Assembly: GCA_019119555.1 (NCBI GenBank)
Contig: DWWU01000010.1
Span: 1-59,050, forward strand
DNA from: Candidatus Fusicatenibacter intestinigallinarum
GTDB taxonomy: Bacteria > Bacillota > Clostridia > Lachnospirales > Lachnospiraceae
Length of the DNA stretch: 59,050 bases
Direction: 5' to 3'
Both the position numbers and the translations under genes were made by a program. How positions within the stretch are numbered: the stretch's first letter is position 1; the number at the start of each line of letters is the position of its first letter. Shown here piece after piece: positions 1-8,735 of this stretch. Under the pieces are notes generated by a model that did no database searches, was not told where the DNA came from, and saw only the letters and a program-made list of their open reading frames with translations.

Positions 1-439
1 GTCCGCCGGAGAGCTGATTTGGCCTGAAATCCATCCGGTCGGCAAGTCCCACACGCTCCAGCGCAGCAGCAGCCCGTTCCCGCCTTTCTTTCTTCGCGAC
101 GCCGGCGTAACACAGAGGAAGCGCCACATTATCCAGCGCCGACAGTCTGGGCAGCAGCTGAAAGCTCTGAAAAACAAAGCCGATTTTTTTCAGCCTGATA
201 TCAGACATCCGGTTATCCGAACATTTGCTGATATCCTCTCCGTCCAGGAAAAAAGTTCCGCTGGTTGCCTGGTCTAGACAGCCGATGATATTCATCAGCG
301 TTGTCTTGCCGGAGCCGGACGGTCCCATGATCGCCACATATTCTCCCTCTTCCATTGAAAAATCAATATCCCGCAGGACAGGAACGGTCATTTTTCCCTG
401 CAGATAGTCTTTGCAAATCCCACTCATTTGAAGAATCAC
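1..439 (-). CDS. MacB-type ABC transporter ATP-binding protein (3' end cut by window)
   Basis: This is the ATPase subunit of an efflux ABC transporter of the MacB/LolD type, which powers export or membrane extraction of substrates together with the adaptor encoded just upstream. Visible from the N-terminus: a Walker A motif GPSGSGKTT near residue 40, the Q-loop in FVFQSF near residue 90, and the start of the signature LSGG just before the window edge; Walker B and the H-loop lie outside. The likely start is GTG at 439-437 (reads VILQMSGICKDY), which overlaps the adaptor stop as GTGA and implies translational coupling; ATG at 427 is an alternative. The permease is expected beyond the left edge. 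Confidence 0.9.
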   Translation of the reverse strand, partial: MILQMSGICKDYLQGKMTVPVLRDIDFSMEEGEYVAIMGPSGSGKTTLMNIIGCLDQATSGTFFLDGEDISKCSDNRMSDIRLKKIGFVFQSFQLLPRLSALDNVALPLCYAGVAKKERRERAAAALERVGLADRMDFRPNQLSGG

Positions 440-1881
440 GGAGCTTCCACCTCGCTTCCCGCATTCTGCAGTTCTTCACTGTCAGTTTCCCCGGATATCT
501 CTGCCTCTCCGGTGCTTTCCTGCAGGAGCTCTTCGCCGTCCGTTCCGGATAGATCGTCCATGCCTGTGCCGTCGCCCATATCCATCCCGCCGCTGTCTGC
601 TCCGCCGATTGCTTCGCCATCTGCAGGAATATCTCCCGCGCCATCTTCCATCATCTCTTCCGAGGGATCATAATTCGGCTCATAAAGTCCGAGGCTTCCG
701 TCCTCGCTGAGTACCGTCTTCATTCCTTCTTCCAGCCCGTCCTCCGGGAAAGTGATCGCATCCTCCTCTGTCAGGCCGCTCTTTATCTCGTATTCCATCG
801 TCGACTCATCGTAGGCGCCAAGCTCCAGCGAACGTTTTTCCAACCGGTTGTTTCCATTGTCCGCCCAGACATAGGGCCCGGACGCTATATCGTTGATGTA
901 GTATTCCGGAAGCCAGAGACCGGTTTTCGGCTCTGTTCCCTGTCCGTCGTCCGCTTCCACGTACACATGCTGTCCCAGCATCAGACCGTCGCTGGTATCC
1001 AGCTCCACATAAAACGGATAGTTGCTGGACTGGGTCGCGCTTCCGTCTGAGGACGCCATTCCGTAAAGATTTCCTGCCGCCTGTGCATTTTCCAGATCAA
1101 TCTTGCTGACGGTTCCCGTCCAGGTCTTCCCGCTGTCCGCTCTGGAGTGTACGATCACGCGCATTCCTTCGCTGATCGACCCCATGTTCTGCTCATTGAT
1201 GCTGCCTTTTACCTGAAAGCTCCCGGTCTCCAGAACAGTGATAAAAGAATTGTCAGAATTCCCATAATTCATACTGTTGCTGTCATCGGTATTGATCGTC
1301 TTCACAACGCCTGCAATCTCACTGACTACCGTCGCATTCAGAATATCATCCCTCAGCCCGTCGATCTCACTCTGTTTGCTTTTAACTTCATACTCTTTCT
1401 TTTTCAGATCCAGTTCCGCCTGCTGAATTTCCAGCGTCAGGCTTGCCTGCTGATCCTTCGGCGCAGATTTTTTCTCCTGCTGAAGCTGGGAGATATTGTC
1501 TCTCATACTGGAAATCTCATTCTGACCCCGCTCCAGGTCCAGCTGCGCCTGCTCCAGATTTGCCTGGAACTGATCCGTATCATAGGAAAACAGAGGAGTT
1601 CCCTGCTGAACGGTCTGCCCGGCCTCCACATAGATTTCCTTTACCGTTTTTTCCGTATTCTTCTCTACCTTCCAGGTATTCTTTGACTCAACAGTGCCGG
1701 CAAACCGGTTCTGCAGTCCGTTTCCCTGAAGAATACCGGTCAGCTGAGCCACCGTATTGACATAGACGACGGTTCCGTCTTCCTCTGATCCGCCGCTTCG
1801 GAAAAAGTACCACAGCAGCCCCATGCCTGCGAGAACCACGGCAAGCGCTGCACACAGAATCGCAACTGTTTTTTTCTTCAT
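436..1881 (-). CDS. Efflux periplasmic-adaptor/HlyD-family subunit (MacA-like)
   Basis: A 481-residue membrane-anchored adaptor of the HlyD/MacA type, expected to bridge the ABC exporter to the cell exterior. One N-terminal membrane anchor (residues about 5-27) is followed by a first lipoyl-like half, a coiled-coil hairpin (about 105-190, rich in Glu/Gln/Lys, e.g. ELDLKKKEYEVKSK), a second lipoyl half and beta-barrel, then an unusual C-terminal tail of about 80 residues rich in Asp, Glu, Gly and Met. The start is supported by an AAGGAGG site 6-7 nt upstream of the ATG. The stop overlaps the GTG of the ATPase gene. The acidic tail is not part of the usual family fold; it may bind cations or interact with the wall (inference). 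Confidence 0.88.
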   Translation of the reverse strand: MKKKTVAILCAALAVVLAGMGLLWYFFRSGGSEEDGTVVYVNTVAQLTGILQGNGLQNRFAGTVESKNTWKVEKNTEKTVKEIYVEAGQTVQQGTPLFSYDTDQFQANLEQAQLDLERGQNEISSMRDNISQLQQEKKSAPKDQQASLTLEIQQAELDLKKKEYEVKSKQSEIDGLRDDILNATVVSEIAGVVKTINTDDSNSMNYGNSDNSFITVLETGSFQVKGSINEQNMGSISEGMRVIVHSRADSGKTWTGTVSKIDLENAQAAGNLYGMASSDGSATQSSNYPFYVELDTSDGLMLGQHVYVEADDGQGTEPKTGLWLPEYYINDIASGPYVWADNGNNRLEKRSLELGAYDESTMEYEIKSGLTEEDAITFPEDGLEEGMKTVLSEDGSLGLYEPNYDPSEEMMEDGAGDIPADGEAIGGADSGGMDMGDGTGMDDLSGTDGEELLQESTGEAEISGETDSEELQNAGSEVEAP

Positions 1882-2106
1882 TCTTTACCTCCTTCTGACG
1901 CATCCGCTGCGCCGTCCGGGCAGATCTGGAAGCTTGCCTCCAAACTTACCCTCCTCATTTTCCGAAGCCCGTCTTGCTCTTCGGCAGGCATCGTTTTATC
2001 TGCCGCCGATACACGCGGGACGACAGACTGCCTTTCTACTATGTTATCACAGTTTCGAACGGGATGTTTTACTTTTTCCTTACCATTCAATGAATTCCCC
2101 TGATCG

Positions 2107-2190
2107 CAACCGTTCAGCAAACGGAACGGCTGCAGCATCCGGCCATTGAAAATCGATTTGCGATGGGCCGGATGTCCACAGGCACTATGC
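2107..2190 (+). repeat. Composite palindromic repeat: core hairpin plus GCATCCGG module
   Basis: The 16-nt core GTTCAGCAAACGGAAC lies at 2112-2127 inside a longer imperfect hairpin. It is followed at 2135-2190 by a module with outer arms GCATCCGGCC and GGGCCGGATG and an inner ATCG/CGAT pair. The same module, inverted, is at 20260-20303, and its right end (CCGGATGYCCACAGGCACTATGC) recurs at 45535. Confidence 0.8.
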
Positions 2191-2222
2191 ATTAACACGT
2201 TCTGGCTTTTTTTGATAAATTC

Positions 2223-2231
2223 TGGTATGAT
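2223..2231 (+). promoter_or_regulatory. Extended -10 promoter for the DUF1294 gene
   Basis: TGGTATGAT gives a TGn-extended -10 box (TATGAT at 2226-2231) with no good -35 box. It lies about 105 nt upstream of the TTG start at 2335, so the transcript would begin with the 2241 palindrome in its leader. Confidence 0.5.
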
Positions 2232-2240
2232 AGTTGACAT

Positions 2241-2310
2241 ATTGCAGCCGTTCGGCAGGCGGAACGGCTGCAATAACGTGACAGTTCGGTCATCTGAACG
2301 GCTGCGCCAT
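2241..2310. repeat. Two palindromic repeat cores (2250-2265, 2284-2299)
   Basis: The first copy is a perfect 13-bp stem (ATTGCAGCCGTTC and its complement) around GGCAGGC, core at 2250-2265. The second, GTTCGGTCATCTGAAC, is at 2284-2299. Both match the consensus GTTCRGYNNNCKGAAC seen across the window. Confidence 0.8.
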
Positions 2311-2334
2311 AATTCTGTAAATGAGGTGTGTCAA

Positions 2335-2607
2335 TTGAACTTTTTCTTCTGTTATCTTCTGGCGGTAAATGTGGCCGGGTTTCTGCTGTTCGGCGTGGAC
2401 AAATCCAGGGCAAGGAAACACAGGTGGCGGATTCCGGAGCGGGTGCTGTTCGCAGCGGCATGGATAGGCGGTTCCCTGGGATGTCTGGCCGGTATGTACG
2501 GGTTCCGCCACAAAACGCGCCACCGGACCTTTGTGATCGGAATTCCGGCGATCTTCCTTCTTCAATGTTTCCTTCTGGCCGGTTTTGTTTACCGGTATCT
2601 TCTCTGA
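2335..2607 (+). CDS. DUF1294 family small membrane protein
   Basis: A 90-residue protein with the DUF1294 layout: N-terminal membrane segment (NFFFCYLLAVNVAGFLLFG), a conserved D-K-x-x-A-R stretch (DKSRARKHRWRIPE), a second segment (about 33-52) containing GGSLG, the motif FRHKTRH, and a third hydrophobic segment at the C-terminus. The function is unknown. I place the start at TTG 2335 because GAGGTG sits 6-7 nt upstream and the protein then begins at the conserved hydrophobic segment; the open frame further upstream runs through repeats and is not coding. Confidence 0.85.
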   Translation: MNFFFCYLLAVNVAGFLLFGVDKSRARKHRWRIPERVLFAAAWIGGSLGCLAGMYGFRHKTRHRTFVIGIPAIFLLQCFLLAGFVYRYLL

Positions 2608-2705
2608 ATGTCCTCTCTGGAGCCGTTTTCCGTCCGGTACTGTCAGACGCCGGGGGAAGACGGATCAGACGGGATTTTCTGCGCGCCGCCGCAATCCCGC
2701 AGACG

Positions 2706-2768
2706 CAAAAAAACACAGGATACTGAACTGTTACTACTGAATTCCGTATCCTGTGTTTTTTGAATTTT
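2706..2768. terminator. Bidirectional intrinsic terminator
   Basis: A 16-bp stem pairs AAAAAACACAGGATAC with GTATCCTGTGTTTTTT around a 22-nt loop, with A- and T-runs on both sides. It separates the convergent DUF1294 and aspS genes and can stop transcription from either direction. Confidence 0.9.
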
Positions 2769-2788
2769 TTTAATCTGATTACACATCC

Positions 2789-2819
2789 GGCAACCATTCA
2801 GACAACTGAACGGTTGCCG
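2789..2819. repeat. Palindromic repeat core
   Basis: ATTCAGACAACTGAAC (2796-2811) sits within GGCAACC/GGTTGCC arms just after the aspS stop. It is one mismatch from the consensus of the dispersed family. Confidence 0.75.
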
Positions 2820-2830
2820 CGTCTGTTCTC

Positions 2831-4630
2831 TCAGGCCTCCGGCTCTGCCGCGGTCTCAATCTTCAGCCCCAGTTCTTCCAGCTGCGCCGGATCTACCGGA
2901 CTGGGCGCCTCGGTCATCAGGCAGGAAGCGTCTTTCACCTTCGGGAAGGCGATGACGTCACGGATATTGTCGATCTTCGCCATCTCCATCACCAGACGGT
3001 CCAGACCATAGGCAAGTCCTGCGTGAGGCGGCACACCGTACCGGAACGCCTCCAGAAGGAAGCCGAACTGGCTGTGCGCCTGCTCTTTGGTGAATCCCAG
3101 CATCTCGAACATTTTCTCCTGGATATCGTTCTGATGGATTCTGACGCTGCCGCCTCCGATCTCGCTTCCGTTCAGGACGATATCATAAGCCTTCGCACGG
3201 ACCGCACCCGGATCCGTATCCAGCAGCGGGATATCCTCGTCCATCGGCATCGTAAACGGATGATGCATTGCCGTATATCTGTTTTCCTCCTCAGACCACT
3301 CCAGCAGCGGGAACTCAGTGATCCACACAAAACGATATTCGTTTTTGTCGATCAGATCCATCTGTTCCGCCAGCTCCAGACGAAGCGCACCCAGAACGTT
3401 CCATACCATCTTGGTTTTATCGGCCGCGAACAGCAGCAGATCTCCAGGCTCTCCGTCCATTGCCTGAACCAGCTGTTTCATCTGGTCTTCCGTCATGAAT
3501 TTTGCAAAAGAGGATTTGCAAGTGCCGTCCTCCTGAACCGCAATATACGCCAGGCCTTTGGCGCCGTAGCCTTTGGCAAACTCCACAAGCTTGTCGATTT
3601 TCTTGCGGGGCATGCCGCCCTGTCCCTTCGCGTTGATTCCGCGCACAGAACCGCCTGCTTCCAGTGCGTTTCTGAAAACCGCAAACTCAGAATCACGAAC
3701 CACATCGGATACGTCTTTCAGCTCCATTCCGAAACGGAGATCCGGCTTGTCCGAACCGAACCGGTCCATCGCCTCCTGCCAGGTCATTCTCTGGATCGGG
3801 AGGGACACCTCAACGCCGAGAAGTTCATGGAACAGGTATGCCAGCAGACGCTCGTTGACGTCAATGACATCCTCAACGTCCACAAACGCAAGCTCCATGT
3901 CGATCTGCGTAAATTCCGGCTGACGGTCTGCACGGAGGTCCTCATCGCGGAAGCACCGCGCAATCTGCATATATCTGTCATAGCCGGAGCACATCAGCAG
4001 CTGTTTAAACAGCTGCGGAGACTGAGGCAGCGCATAAAAGCTGCCGGGATGAATACGGCTGGGCACCAGATAATCTCTGGCTCCCTCCGGCGTGGATTTT
4101 GTCAGCATCGGAGTTTCGATTTCCAGAAATCCTTCCTTGTCCAGAAACTGGCGGGTCAGCATCGCCACTTTCGAGCGCAGGATCAGATTTCTCTGAAGAT
4201 CCGGGCGGCGAAGATCCAGGGAACGGTATTTCAGACGCACTTCCTCCCTGGTCTTTGAATTTTCCTCAATGGGGAACGGCGGCGTCTCGGACTCGGAAAG
4301 GATTCTCAGGTCCTCCGCCACAACCTCCAGCGCTCCGGTGGCAAGGTTTTCATTGACCGCGCCGGAGCGAAGCTGTACGGTTCCGGTAACAGCAATGACG
4401 AACTCGCTGCGGAGTTTTCCCGCTTTTGCAAATATCTCATCGCTGCATTTTCCGTTCTCAAAGATGATCTGCATGATTCCGGAACGGTCGCGCAGATCCA
4501 CAAAGATCAGCCCTCCCTTGTTCCGGTTTTTCTGTACCCATCCCATCAGGGTTACTTTTTCTCCTACGTTGGCCTTCGTCACCTCGCCGCATCGGCAGGT
4601 ACGTTTCAGCCCTTTCATTGATTCAGCCAT
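2831..4630 (-). CDS. aspS: Aspartate--tRNA ligase
   Basis: Charges tRNA-Asp with aspartate in the cytoplasm. The 599 residues match a full bacterial AspRS: an N-terminal OB-fold anticodon-binding domain (about 1-110, GWVQKNRNKGGLIFVDLRD), class II motif 2 (FRDEDLRADRQPEFTQID near 220), the bacterial GAD insertion (about 300-420), and motif 3 (GLAYGLDRLVME near 555). The ATG at 4630 has GGAGG 11 nt upstream. A palindromic repeat sits in the 114-nt gap to hisS upstream. I saw no T-box leader. Whether it is discriminating or also aminoacylates tRNA-Asn cannot be told from sequence alone. Confidence 0.97.
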   Translation of the reverse strand: MAESMKGLKRTCRCGEVTKANVGEKVTLMGWVQKNRNKGGLIFVDLRDRSGIMQIIFENGKCSDEIFAKAGKLRSEFVIAVTGTVQLRSGAVNENLATGALEVVAEDLRILSESETPPFPIEENSKTREEVRLKYRSLDLRRPDLQRNLILRSKVAMLTRQFLDKEGFLEIETPMLTKSTPEGARDYLVPSRIHPGSFYALPQSPQLFKQLLMCSGYDRYMQIARCFRDEDLRADRQPEFTQIDMELAFVDVEDVIDVNERLLAYLFHELLGVEVSLPIQRMTWQEAMDRFGSDKPDLRFGMELKDVSDVVRDSEFAVFRNALEAGGSVRGINAKGQGGMPRKKIDKLVEFAKGYGAKGLAYIAVQEDGTCKSSFAKFMTEDQMKQLVQAMDGEPGDLLLFAADKTKMVWNVLGALRLELAEQMDLIDKNEYRFVWITEFPLLEWSEEENRYTAMHHPFTMPMDEDIPLLDTDPGAVRAKAYDIVLNGSEIGGGSVRIHQNDIQEKMFEMLGFTKEQAHSQFGFLLEAFRYGVPPHAGLAYGLDRLVMEMAKIDNIRDVIAFPKVKDASCLMTEAPSPVDPAQLEELGLKIETAAEPEA

Positions 4631-4707
4631 TTTCTGTTTTTTCCTCCAGTTACCTGTATTCCGGTCTTCTCCGGTTTTTGACTTATAACAGCATTGCGGT
4701 TATTTCA

Positions 4708-4734
4708 TAACAGTTCAGCCGACTGAACTGCAAC
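4708..4734. repeat. Palindromic repeat core between hisS and aspS
   Basis: GTTCAGCCGACTGAAC at 4713-4728, flanked by AACA and TGCA. It splits an otherwise compact operon and may act as a weak stem-loop in the hisS-aspS transcript. Confidence 0.78.
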
Positions 4735-4744
4735 GCACAATCTC

Positions 4745-6001
4745 TTACATCCTGTTCACAAAAAATTCCTCGATCTCCTCATAGCCTTCCTGGGCCAGCT
4801 GCTCTTTCTGAAATTTCTTGTTTTTCTTCATCACAGAGATATTGACGCATACGCCGGATTTCCGCTCTTCCATTGCTTTCCGGAAAATCTGCCGCATGTT
4901 TTCCGCCGGCATGTTTTTTTCCACCAGATATGCCTTTTTCTGCTGCGCGCCGGGAATCTGGTAATCCCTCTCCAGGAGCAGCATGACGATGCGCTCAAAG
5001 CCGATGGAAAATCCGCAGGCACAGGTCTGCGTTCCGGTGAACTTTCCGATCATCTCATCGTAGCGTCCGCCGCCGCCGACGCTTCCCCCGAACTCGTCCA
5101 TCGCAATCTCAAAGATCGTTCCCGTATAGTAGGACATTCCCCGCACCAGCGTCGGGTCAAAAGCAATCGTGAACTCTGCGTTTTTTACCGCTTCCACCGT
5201 ATTCATAATGTCGATCAGTCCGTCTGCATACTCCGGCTTCAGGAACTCTCCCAGTTTCTCCTTACAGAATTCCACACCGCTGGTATCCGGCGTCACCTGC
5301 TCAAACAGAGCCAGATAGCGGTCGATCATATCCTGGGCGAATCCGGCCTCCGCCAGCTCCTTCGCCACGCCGTCCAGACCGATTTTATCCATCTTGTCCA
5401 GGGTGATAAAGACGGCGTCCCAGGATTTCTCCGGGAACCCGCTGTAAGCCGCCATCGCCTTCAGGATCCGCCGGTCATTGATCCGGATCGTAAAGTTCCT
5501 GAAATCCAGCTTTCCGAGCAGAGTGGTCGTGGCCAGAATCAGCTCGATCTCCGCCAGATTGGACGGTTCGCCGAGGATATCGATGTCGCACTGCATAAAC
5601 TGACGGAATCTTCCTCTCTGCGGACGGTCCGCGCGCCATACGTTCCCCATCTGAAGCGCTTTGAACGGCGCCGGCAGATCGTTGGCGTTGTTGGAATAGT
5701 ACCGGCACAGGGGCACGGTAAGGTCGTAGCGAAGACCGCTGTCCACAAGATCCGCTTCCTCCTTCGCCGTCTCCAGTTTCAGCTTCTCTCCTCGTTTCAG
5801 GATCTTGAAGATCAGCTTCTCATTGTCTCCTCCCTGTTTGCTGCACAGATTCTCAATGTGCTCCACACAGGGGGTCTCCATGGAGGTGAAGCCGAACGAA
5901 GCGTAAGTCTCCTTGATCATCCGGATCACATAGTCGCGGATCGCCATCTCCTTTGGCAGAATATCCTTCATTCCCGTTACCGGTTTCTTTTTCAGTGTCA
6001 T
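4745..6001 (-). CDS. hisS: Histidine--tRNA ligase
   Basis: Charges tRNA-His. The 418 residues include motif 1 region (about 55-75), motif 2 (RADRPQRGRFRQF near 125), the histidine-specific RGMSYYTG loop near 265, GGRYDEM, motif 3 (GFSIGFERIV near 320) and a short C-terminal anticodon-binding domain. Its ATG overlaps the stop of the HD-domain gene (ATGA), so translation is probably coupled. An AAGGAG site lies 9-10 nt upstream. The N-terminal KKPVTGMKDILP stretch is typical of the family. Confidence 0.97.
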   Translation of the reverse strand: MTLKKKPVTGMKDILPKEMAIRDYVIRMIKETYASFGFTSMETPCVEHIENLCSKQGGDNEKLIFKILKRGEKLKLETAKEEADLVDSGLRYDLTVPLCRYYSNNANDLPAPFKALQMGNVWRADRPQRGRFRQFMQCDIDILGEPSNLAEIELILATTTLLGKLDFRNFTIRINDRRILKAMAAYSGFPEKSWDAVFITLDKMDKIGLDGVAKELAEAGFAQDMIDRYLALFEQVTPDTSGVEFCKEKLGEFLKPEYADGLIDIMNTVEAVKNAEFTIAFDPTLVRGMSYYTGTIFEIAMDEFGGSVGGGGRYDEMIGKFTGTQTCACGFSIGFERIVMLLLERDYQIPGAQQKKAYLVEKNMPAENMRQIFRKAMEERKSGVCVNISVMKKNKKFQKEQLAQEGYEEIEEFFVNRM

Positions 6002-6597
6002 TGTCTCAGTTCTCCTTCTATGATTCCTTCGATACCTTCCAGATGGATCACTCTCTGGGGATGGTCGTGCACCACCCGCAGAAAGGCAATAAAGATTTCC
6101 ATATCAAAGTTTTTAATTTCGTCGATCATCAATTCGACTGCCGTATCCCTGTCGAACGCTCTGCGGTACGGACGGTCCGAAGTCAGAGCGCTGTAGACGT
6201 CGCAGATCCGCAGAATCCTCGCCCCGTAGGGAATCTCCTCCCCGGAAAGATTATCCGGGTACCCGCTTCCGTCCATATTTTCATGGTGGTAGAGAATTGC
6301 CTGCAGAATAAAGTCGGAGTATCCCCGGTCTTTCAGCAGTTCATAGCTCAGCTGGGCATGCATTCTCACAAAACGCATCTCCTCCACCACCAGCGTATCA
6401 TCCCCCTCCACATATCCACTCAGGGGAATCTTTCCGATATCGTGGACGATTCCCGCAACCGCAAGTTCATGGCACATTTCTTCGGAAAGTCCCAGCTCCC
6501 GGCCCACATCGTAGGCGAGATTGCTGACCTCCATCCCGTGGACAACCTGCTCCGTCAGCGTATACCGCAGCATATGCAGCTGGTGTTCTTTTTCCAT
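5998..6597 (-). CDS. HD-GYP-like HD domain phosphohydrolase
   Basis: A 199-residue stand-alone HD domain with HDIGK near 52, a conserved H near 80, YHHENMDGSGYP near 104 and a DVYSALTSDRPYR motif near 133. These are the metal-binding and GYP-like signatures of HD-GYP phosphodiesterases, which hydrolyse cyclic dinucleotides, so c-di-GMP hydrolysis is possible but unproven; no sensor domain is attached. It begins 6 nt after the hemZ stop with AGGAG overlapping the end of hemZ, and its stop overlaps hisS. Confidence 0.85.
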   Translation of the reverse strand: MEKEHQLHMLRYTLTEQVVHGMEVSNLAYDVGRELGLSEEMCHELAVAGIVHDIGKIPLSGYVEGDDTLVVEEMRFVRMHAQLSYELLKDRGYSDFILQAILYHHENMDGSGYPDNLSGEEIPYGARILRICDVYSALTSDRPYRRAFDRDTAVELMIDEIKNFDMEIFIAFLRVVHDHPQRVIHLEGIEGIIEGELRQ

Positions 6598-6603
6598 GTT
6601 CCG

Positions 6604-8106
6604 TCACTGCTCCTGTCCTGTGTCATCGTTTCTCAGGTATTTCCGAATCCCGGCCCGCTTCCTCTCGATCATCTCGTCGATACGTTCCACGTAATTTTTC
6701 AGATCCTTGACGTTCTCCACACGTTCAATCCTCTCTCCGTGCTGAAAGACAAATTTCGTCGAGGCTCCTGCTCCCGCAGCCAGGATCGACTGTTTTTCTT
6801 CCATAATCAGAATATTGTAAATACCGGCCTTTCCCTCTCTGGAATAGCCGACGTTCTCGAAATTTCCCGCAATATTCTTCTGCCGGTACATATAGTACGG
6901 CCCCATTCCCATACGCCGGGCGCAGTCCTGCGCCATATCCATGATCTCCGCAGAATTCTCAAAGGAAATCTCCGTATACTGATCTTTCATCAGATTCAGC
7001 CTTGTCGCCCGCTTCAGCGCCAGAGAATGCACCGTCAGAGAATCCGGATCAAGCTTTTCAATCTCTTCCAGCGTGTGGGCAACCTTTGCCGCATCCTCCC
7101 CCGGAAGGCCGACGATCAGATCCATATTGATGTTGTCAAATCCCATCTCCCGGGCCATATGGAACACCTCAATCGTCTCCTCTACCGTATGTCTGCGCCC
7201 GATCAGATCCAGAGTCTCCTGATTCATGGTCTGGGGATTAATAGAAATGCGGCCCACCGGAAATTCCCGCAGAACTTCCAGAATTTCACGGGTAATTGTA
7301 TCGGGTCTTCCCGCTTCCACGGTGAATTCCTGCACCTGTTCCAGCGGGAATTCCTCCGCCAGTACGGTCAGAAGCCTGCGCATCTGATCCGGCGTCAGCG
7401 TTGTAGGCGTTCCGCCTCCGATATAGACCGTATCCAGCGTGTAGTCCTTCATCTGTTGGCTGATAAACCGCAGTTCCCGGAACAGCGCTTCCAGATACGG
7501 TTCCACCATATGCGCCCACCGGCTCAGCACATGGGAACCGAAGGAACAGTACAGACAGATGCTGGGGCAGAATGGAATCCCCACATACAAGCTGTAACCT
7601 TTTTCATAATTCACCGGCTCCAGAATCGCGCGTTCCCTGTTGGCGATCGTGATGGCCAGAGCCGTTTTCTGCGGGCTGGTGAAATATGTACTGCGCATAT
7701 ATTCGGCAATCTCCGTATTTTTCCAGCCCTCCTCCAGAAGCTTCATCGGAATCTTCGTCGGGCGGATTCCCGTCAGATCCCCCCAGGGAAGCTGTTTTCC
7801 TGTCATCTCAGACAGGGTGCGGTAGACCAGCTGTTTCAGTACATTTTTTGTGTGCGCCCGGTCCTTCTCATACTCCACCGGCGTCTGGCTCTCGCAGACG
7901 GTCTCCTGGCCCCGGCGGACCGCAAACGTAATTCTGTCCGGTTCATAATGCACCTGGTATCTGTCCCAGGTTTCGTCCGCCTGTTCCGGCTCCTGCTCTC
8001 CCTCATACCAGGTCACGATCTGGCACCCCGGTTCGAACGCGCGGATCAGAGAATAGACGTCATATTCAAAATCTCTTCTGTTAAAGCTAAGACTGATGTT
8101 AAGCAA
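6604..8106 (-). CDS. hemZ: Coproporphyrinogen dehydrogenase HemZ (radical SAM)
   Basis: An oxygen-independent coproporphyrinogen III oxidase-like radical-SAM enzyme of the HemZ type, acting late in heme synthesis. After an N-terminal extension of about 150 residues, the cluster motif CPSICLYCSFGSH (CxxxCxxC) appears, then GGGTPTTL and a HemN-like TIM-barrel to the C-terminus. I prefer the TTG at 8106 (500 residues): AAGAGGT lies 9 nt upstream and the protein then begins LNISLSFNRRDFEYD, the expected family N-terminus. ATG 8148 would add 14 residues overlapping the MBL gene. With the TTG start the overlap with the upstream gene is 8 nt. Confidence 0.9.
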   Translation of the reverse strand: MLNISLSFNRRDFEYDVYSLIRAFEPGCQIVTWYEGEQEPEQADETWDRYQVHYEPDRITFAVRRGQETVCESQTPVEYEKDRAHTKNVLKQLVYRTLSEMTGKQLPWGDLTGIRPTKIPMKLLEEGWKNTEIAEYMRSTYFTSPQKTALAITIANRERAILEPVNYEKGYSLYVGIPFCPSICLYCSFGSHVLSRWAHMVEPYLEALFRELRFISQQMKDYTLDTVYIGGGTPTTLTPDQMRRLLTVLAEEFPLEQVQEFTVEAGRPDTITREILEVLREFPVGRISINPQTMNQETLDLIGRRHTVEETIEVFHMAREMGFDNINMDLIVGLPGEDAAKVAHTLEEIEKLDPDSLTVHSLALKRATRLNLMKDQYTEISFENSAEIMDMAQDCARRMGMGPYYMYRQKNIAGNFENVGYSREGKAGIYNILIMEEKQSILAAGAGASTKFVFQHGERIERVENVKDLKNYVERIDEMIERKRAGIRKYLRNDDTGQEQ

Positions 8107-8728
8107 GGGGATTATACCTCTTTTCATAACCGATTTCGGTCGATTCATTATGCCCCGGATAAACTTTCACATTCTCCGGGAGTTCCCGCAGAAGACGTTT
8201 TACCGAGGCGACCAGATCCCTCCCGGACGAAGTCGGGAAATCGTAGCGGCCGTAAGACTCGCAGAACAGGATGTCTCCGCTCAGCAGCACCCCCGCTTCC
8301 GGAAGATAATAGCAGACGCTCCCCTTTGTGTGTCCGGGCGTATGCATCACCCGGATTTCATAACCTGCAAGAGTGAGAACGTCTCCCTCCTTCACAGTTC
8401 TGTCCGCCTCCATCGTATACGGGGAACTCCAGGCCGCAGACAGATTCTTCTGCGCATCCCTCAGTACTTCCTGTTCTGCCTCATGGGCGTAGACAGGAAT
8501 TCCAAACCGTTTGCTGACAGCCTCGGCAGCCAGCATATGGTCGTAATGGCCGTGGGTCAGCAGAATCGCCACAGGAGTTCCCTCCATCGCGGCCGCCTGC
8601 TGAATGATCTGTTCCGGCGAATCCGCAGGATCTGCGATCAGCAGCTCGCCGGTTTCCGGGTTCCGGAGAAACCAGCAGTTTGTGCCCAGCATCCCCAGAA
8701 CCAGATTTTTCACTGTTATTTCCTTCAT
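8099..8728 (-). CDS. MBL-fold metallohydrolase (glyoxalase II-like)
   Basis: A 209-residue metallo-beta-lactamase-fold hydrolase. It shows the metal motif THGHYDHM near 58, the H of HTPGHTKGS near 130, the D of LSGDILF near 150 and the H of YPGHNE near 190, the set that binds two metals in glyoxalase II-like thioesterases. The substrate is not known. I choose ATG 8728 (reads MKEITVKNLVLG); the ATG at 8755 would overlap relA by 20 nt. It sits in the apt-relA-hemZ operon, as in many Lachnospiraceae. Confidence 0.87.
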   Translation of the reverse strand: MKEITVKNLVLGMLGTNCWFLRNPETGELLIADPADSPEQIIQQAAAMEGTPVAILLTHGHYDHMLAAEAVSKRFGIPVYAHEAEQEVLRDAQKNLSAAWSSPYTMEADRTVKEGDVLTLAGYEIRVMHTPGHTKGSVCYYLPEAGVLLSGDILFCESYGRYDFPTSSGRDLVASVKRLLRELPENVKVYPGHNESTEIGYEKRYNPLA

Positions 8729-8735
8729 ATTCTTC

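Larger units (their letters stand above)
1904..2334. other. Intergenic region, repeat-rich, no gene seen
   Basis: This 430-base gap separates the divergent adaptor gene (leftward) and DUF1294 gene (rightward). I see no supported coding region. Its right half holds three 16-nt palindromic cores and one long composite-repeat module (listed separately), plus an extended -10 promoter for the rightward gene. No convincing promoter is visible for the adaptor operon. Confidence 0.6.

Noticed and set aside
2146..2334. Longer N-terminus for the DUF1294 protein starting at ATG 2146
   Set aside because: It would translate through three palindromic repeats and the promoter; a good SD precedes TTG 2335.
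3023..4258. Long plus-strand open frame opposite aspS (and similar ones opposite relA and secDF)
   Set aside because: Antisense shadows of highly biased essential genes; no start signals and no recognisable domains.
4631..4744. T-box leader upstream of aspS or hisS
   Set aside because: The gap holds only a palindromic repeat; no T-box sequence (TGGNACC-type) or specifier stem is seen, and hisS is translationally coupled to the gene before it.
5953..8376. Very long plus-strand open frame (about 800 codons) opposite the HD, hemZ and MBL genes
   Set aside because: It lies wholly antisense to three well-recognised genes, has no ribosome binding site, is rich in His/Arg/Gln as expected for a shadow frame of codon-biased genes, and matches no known protein.
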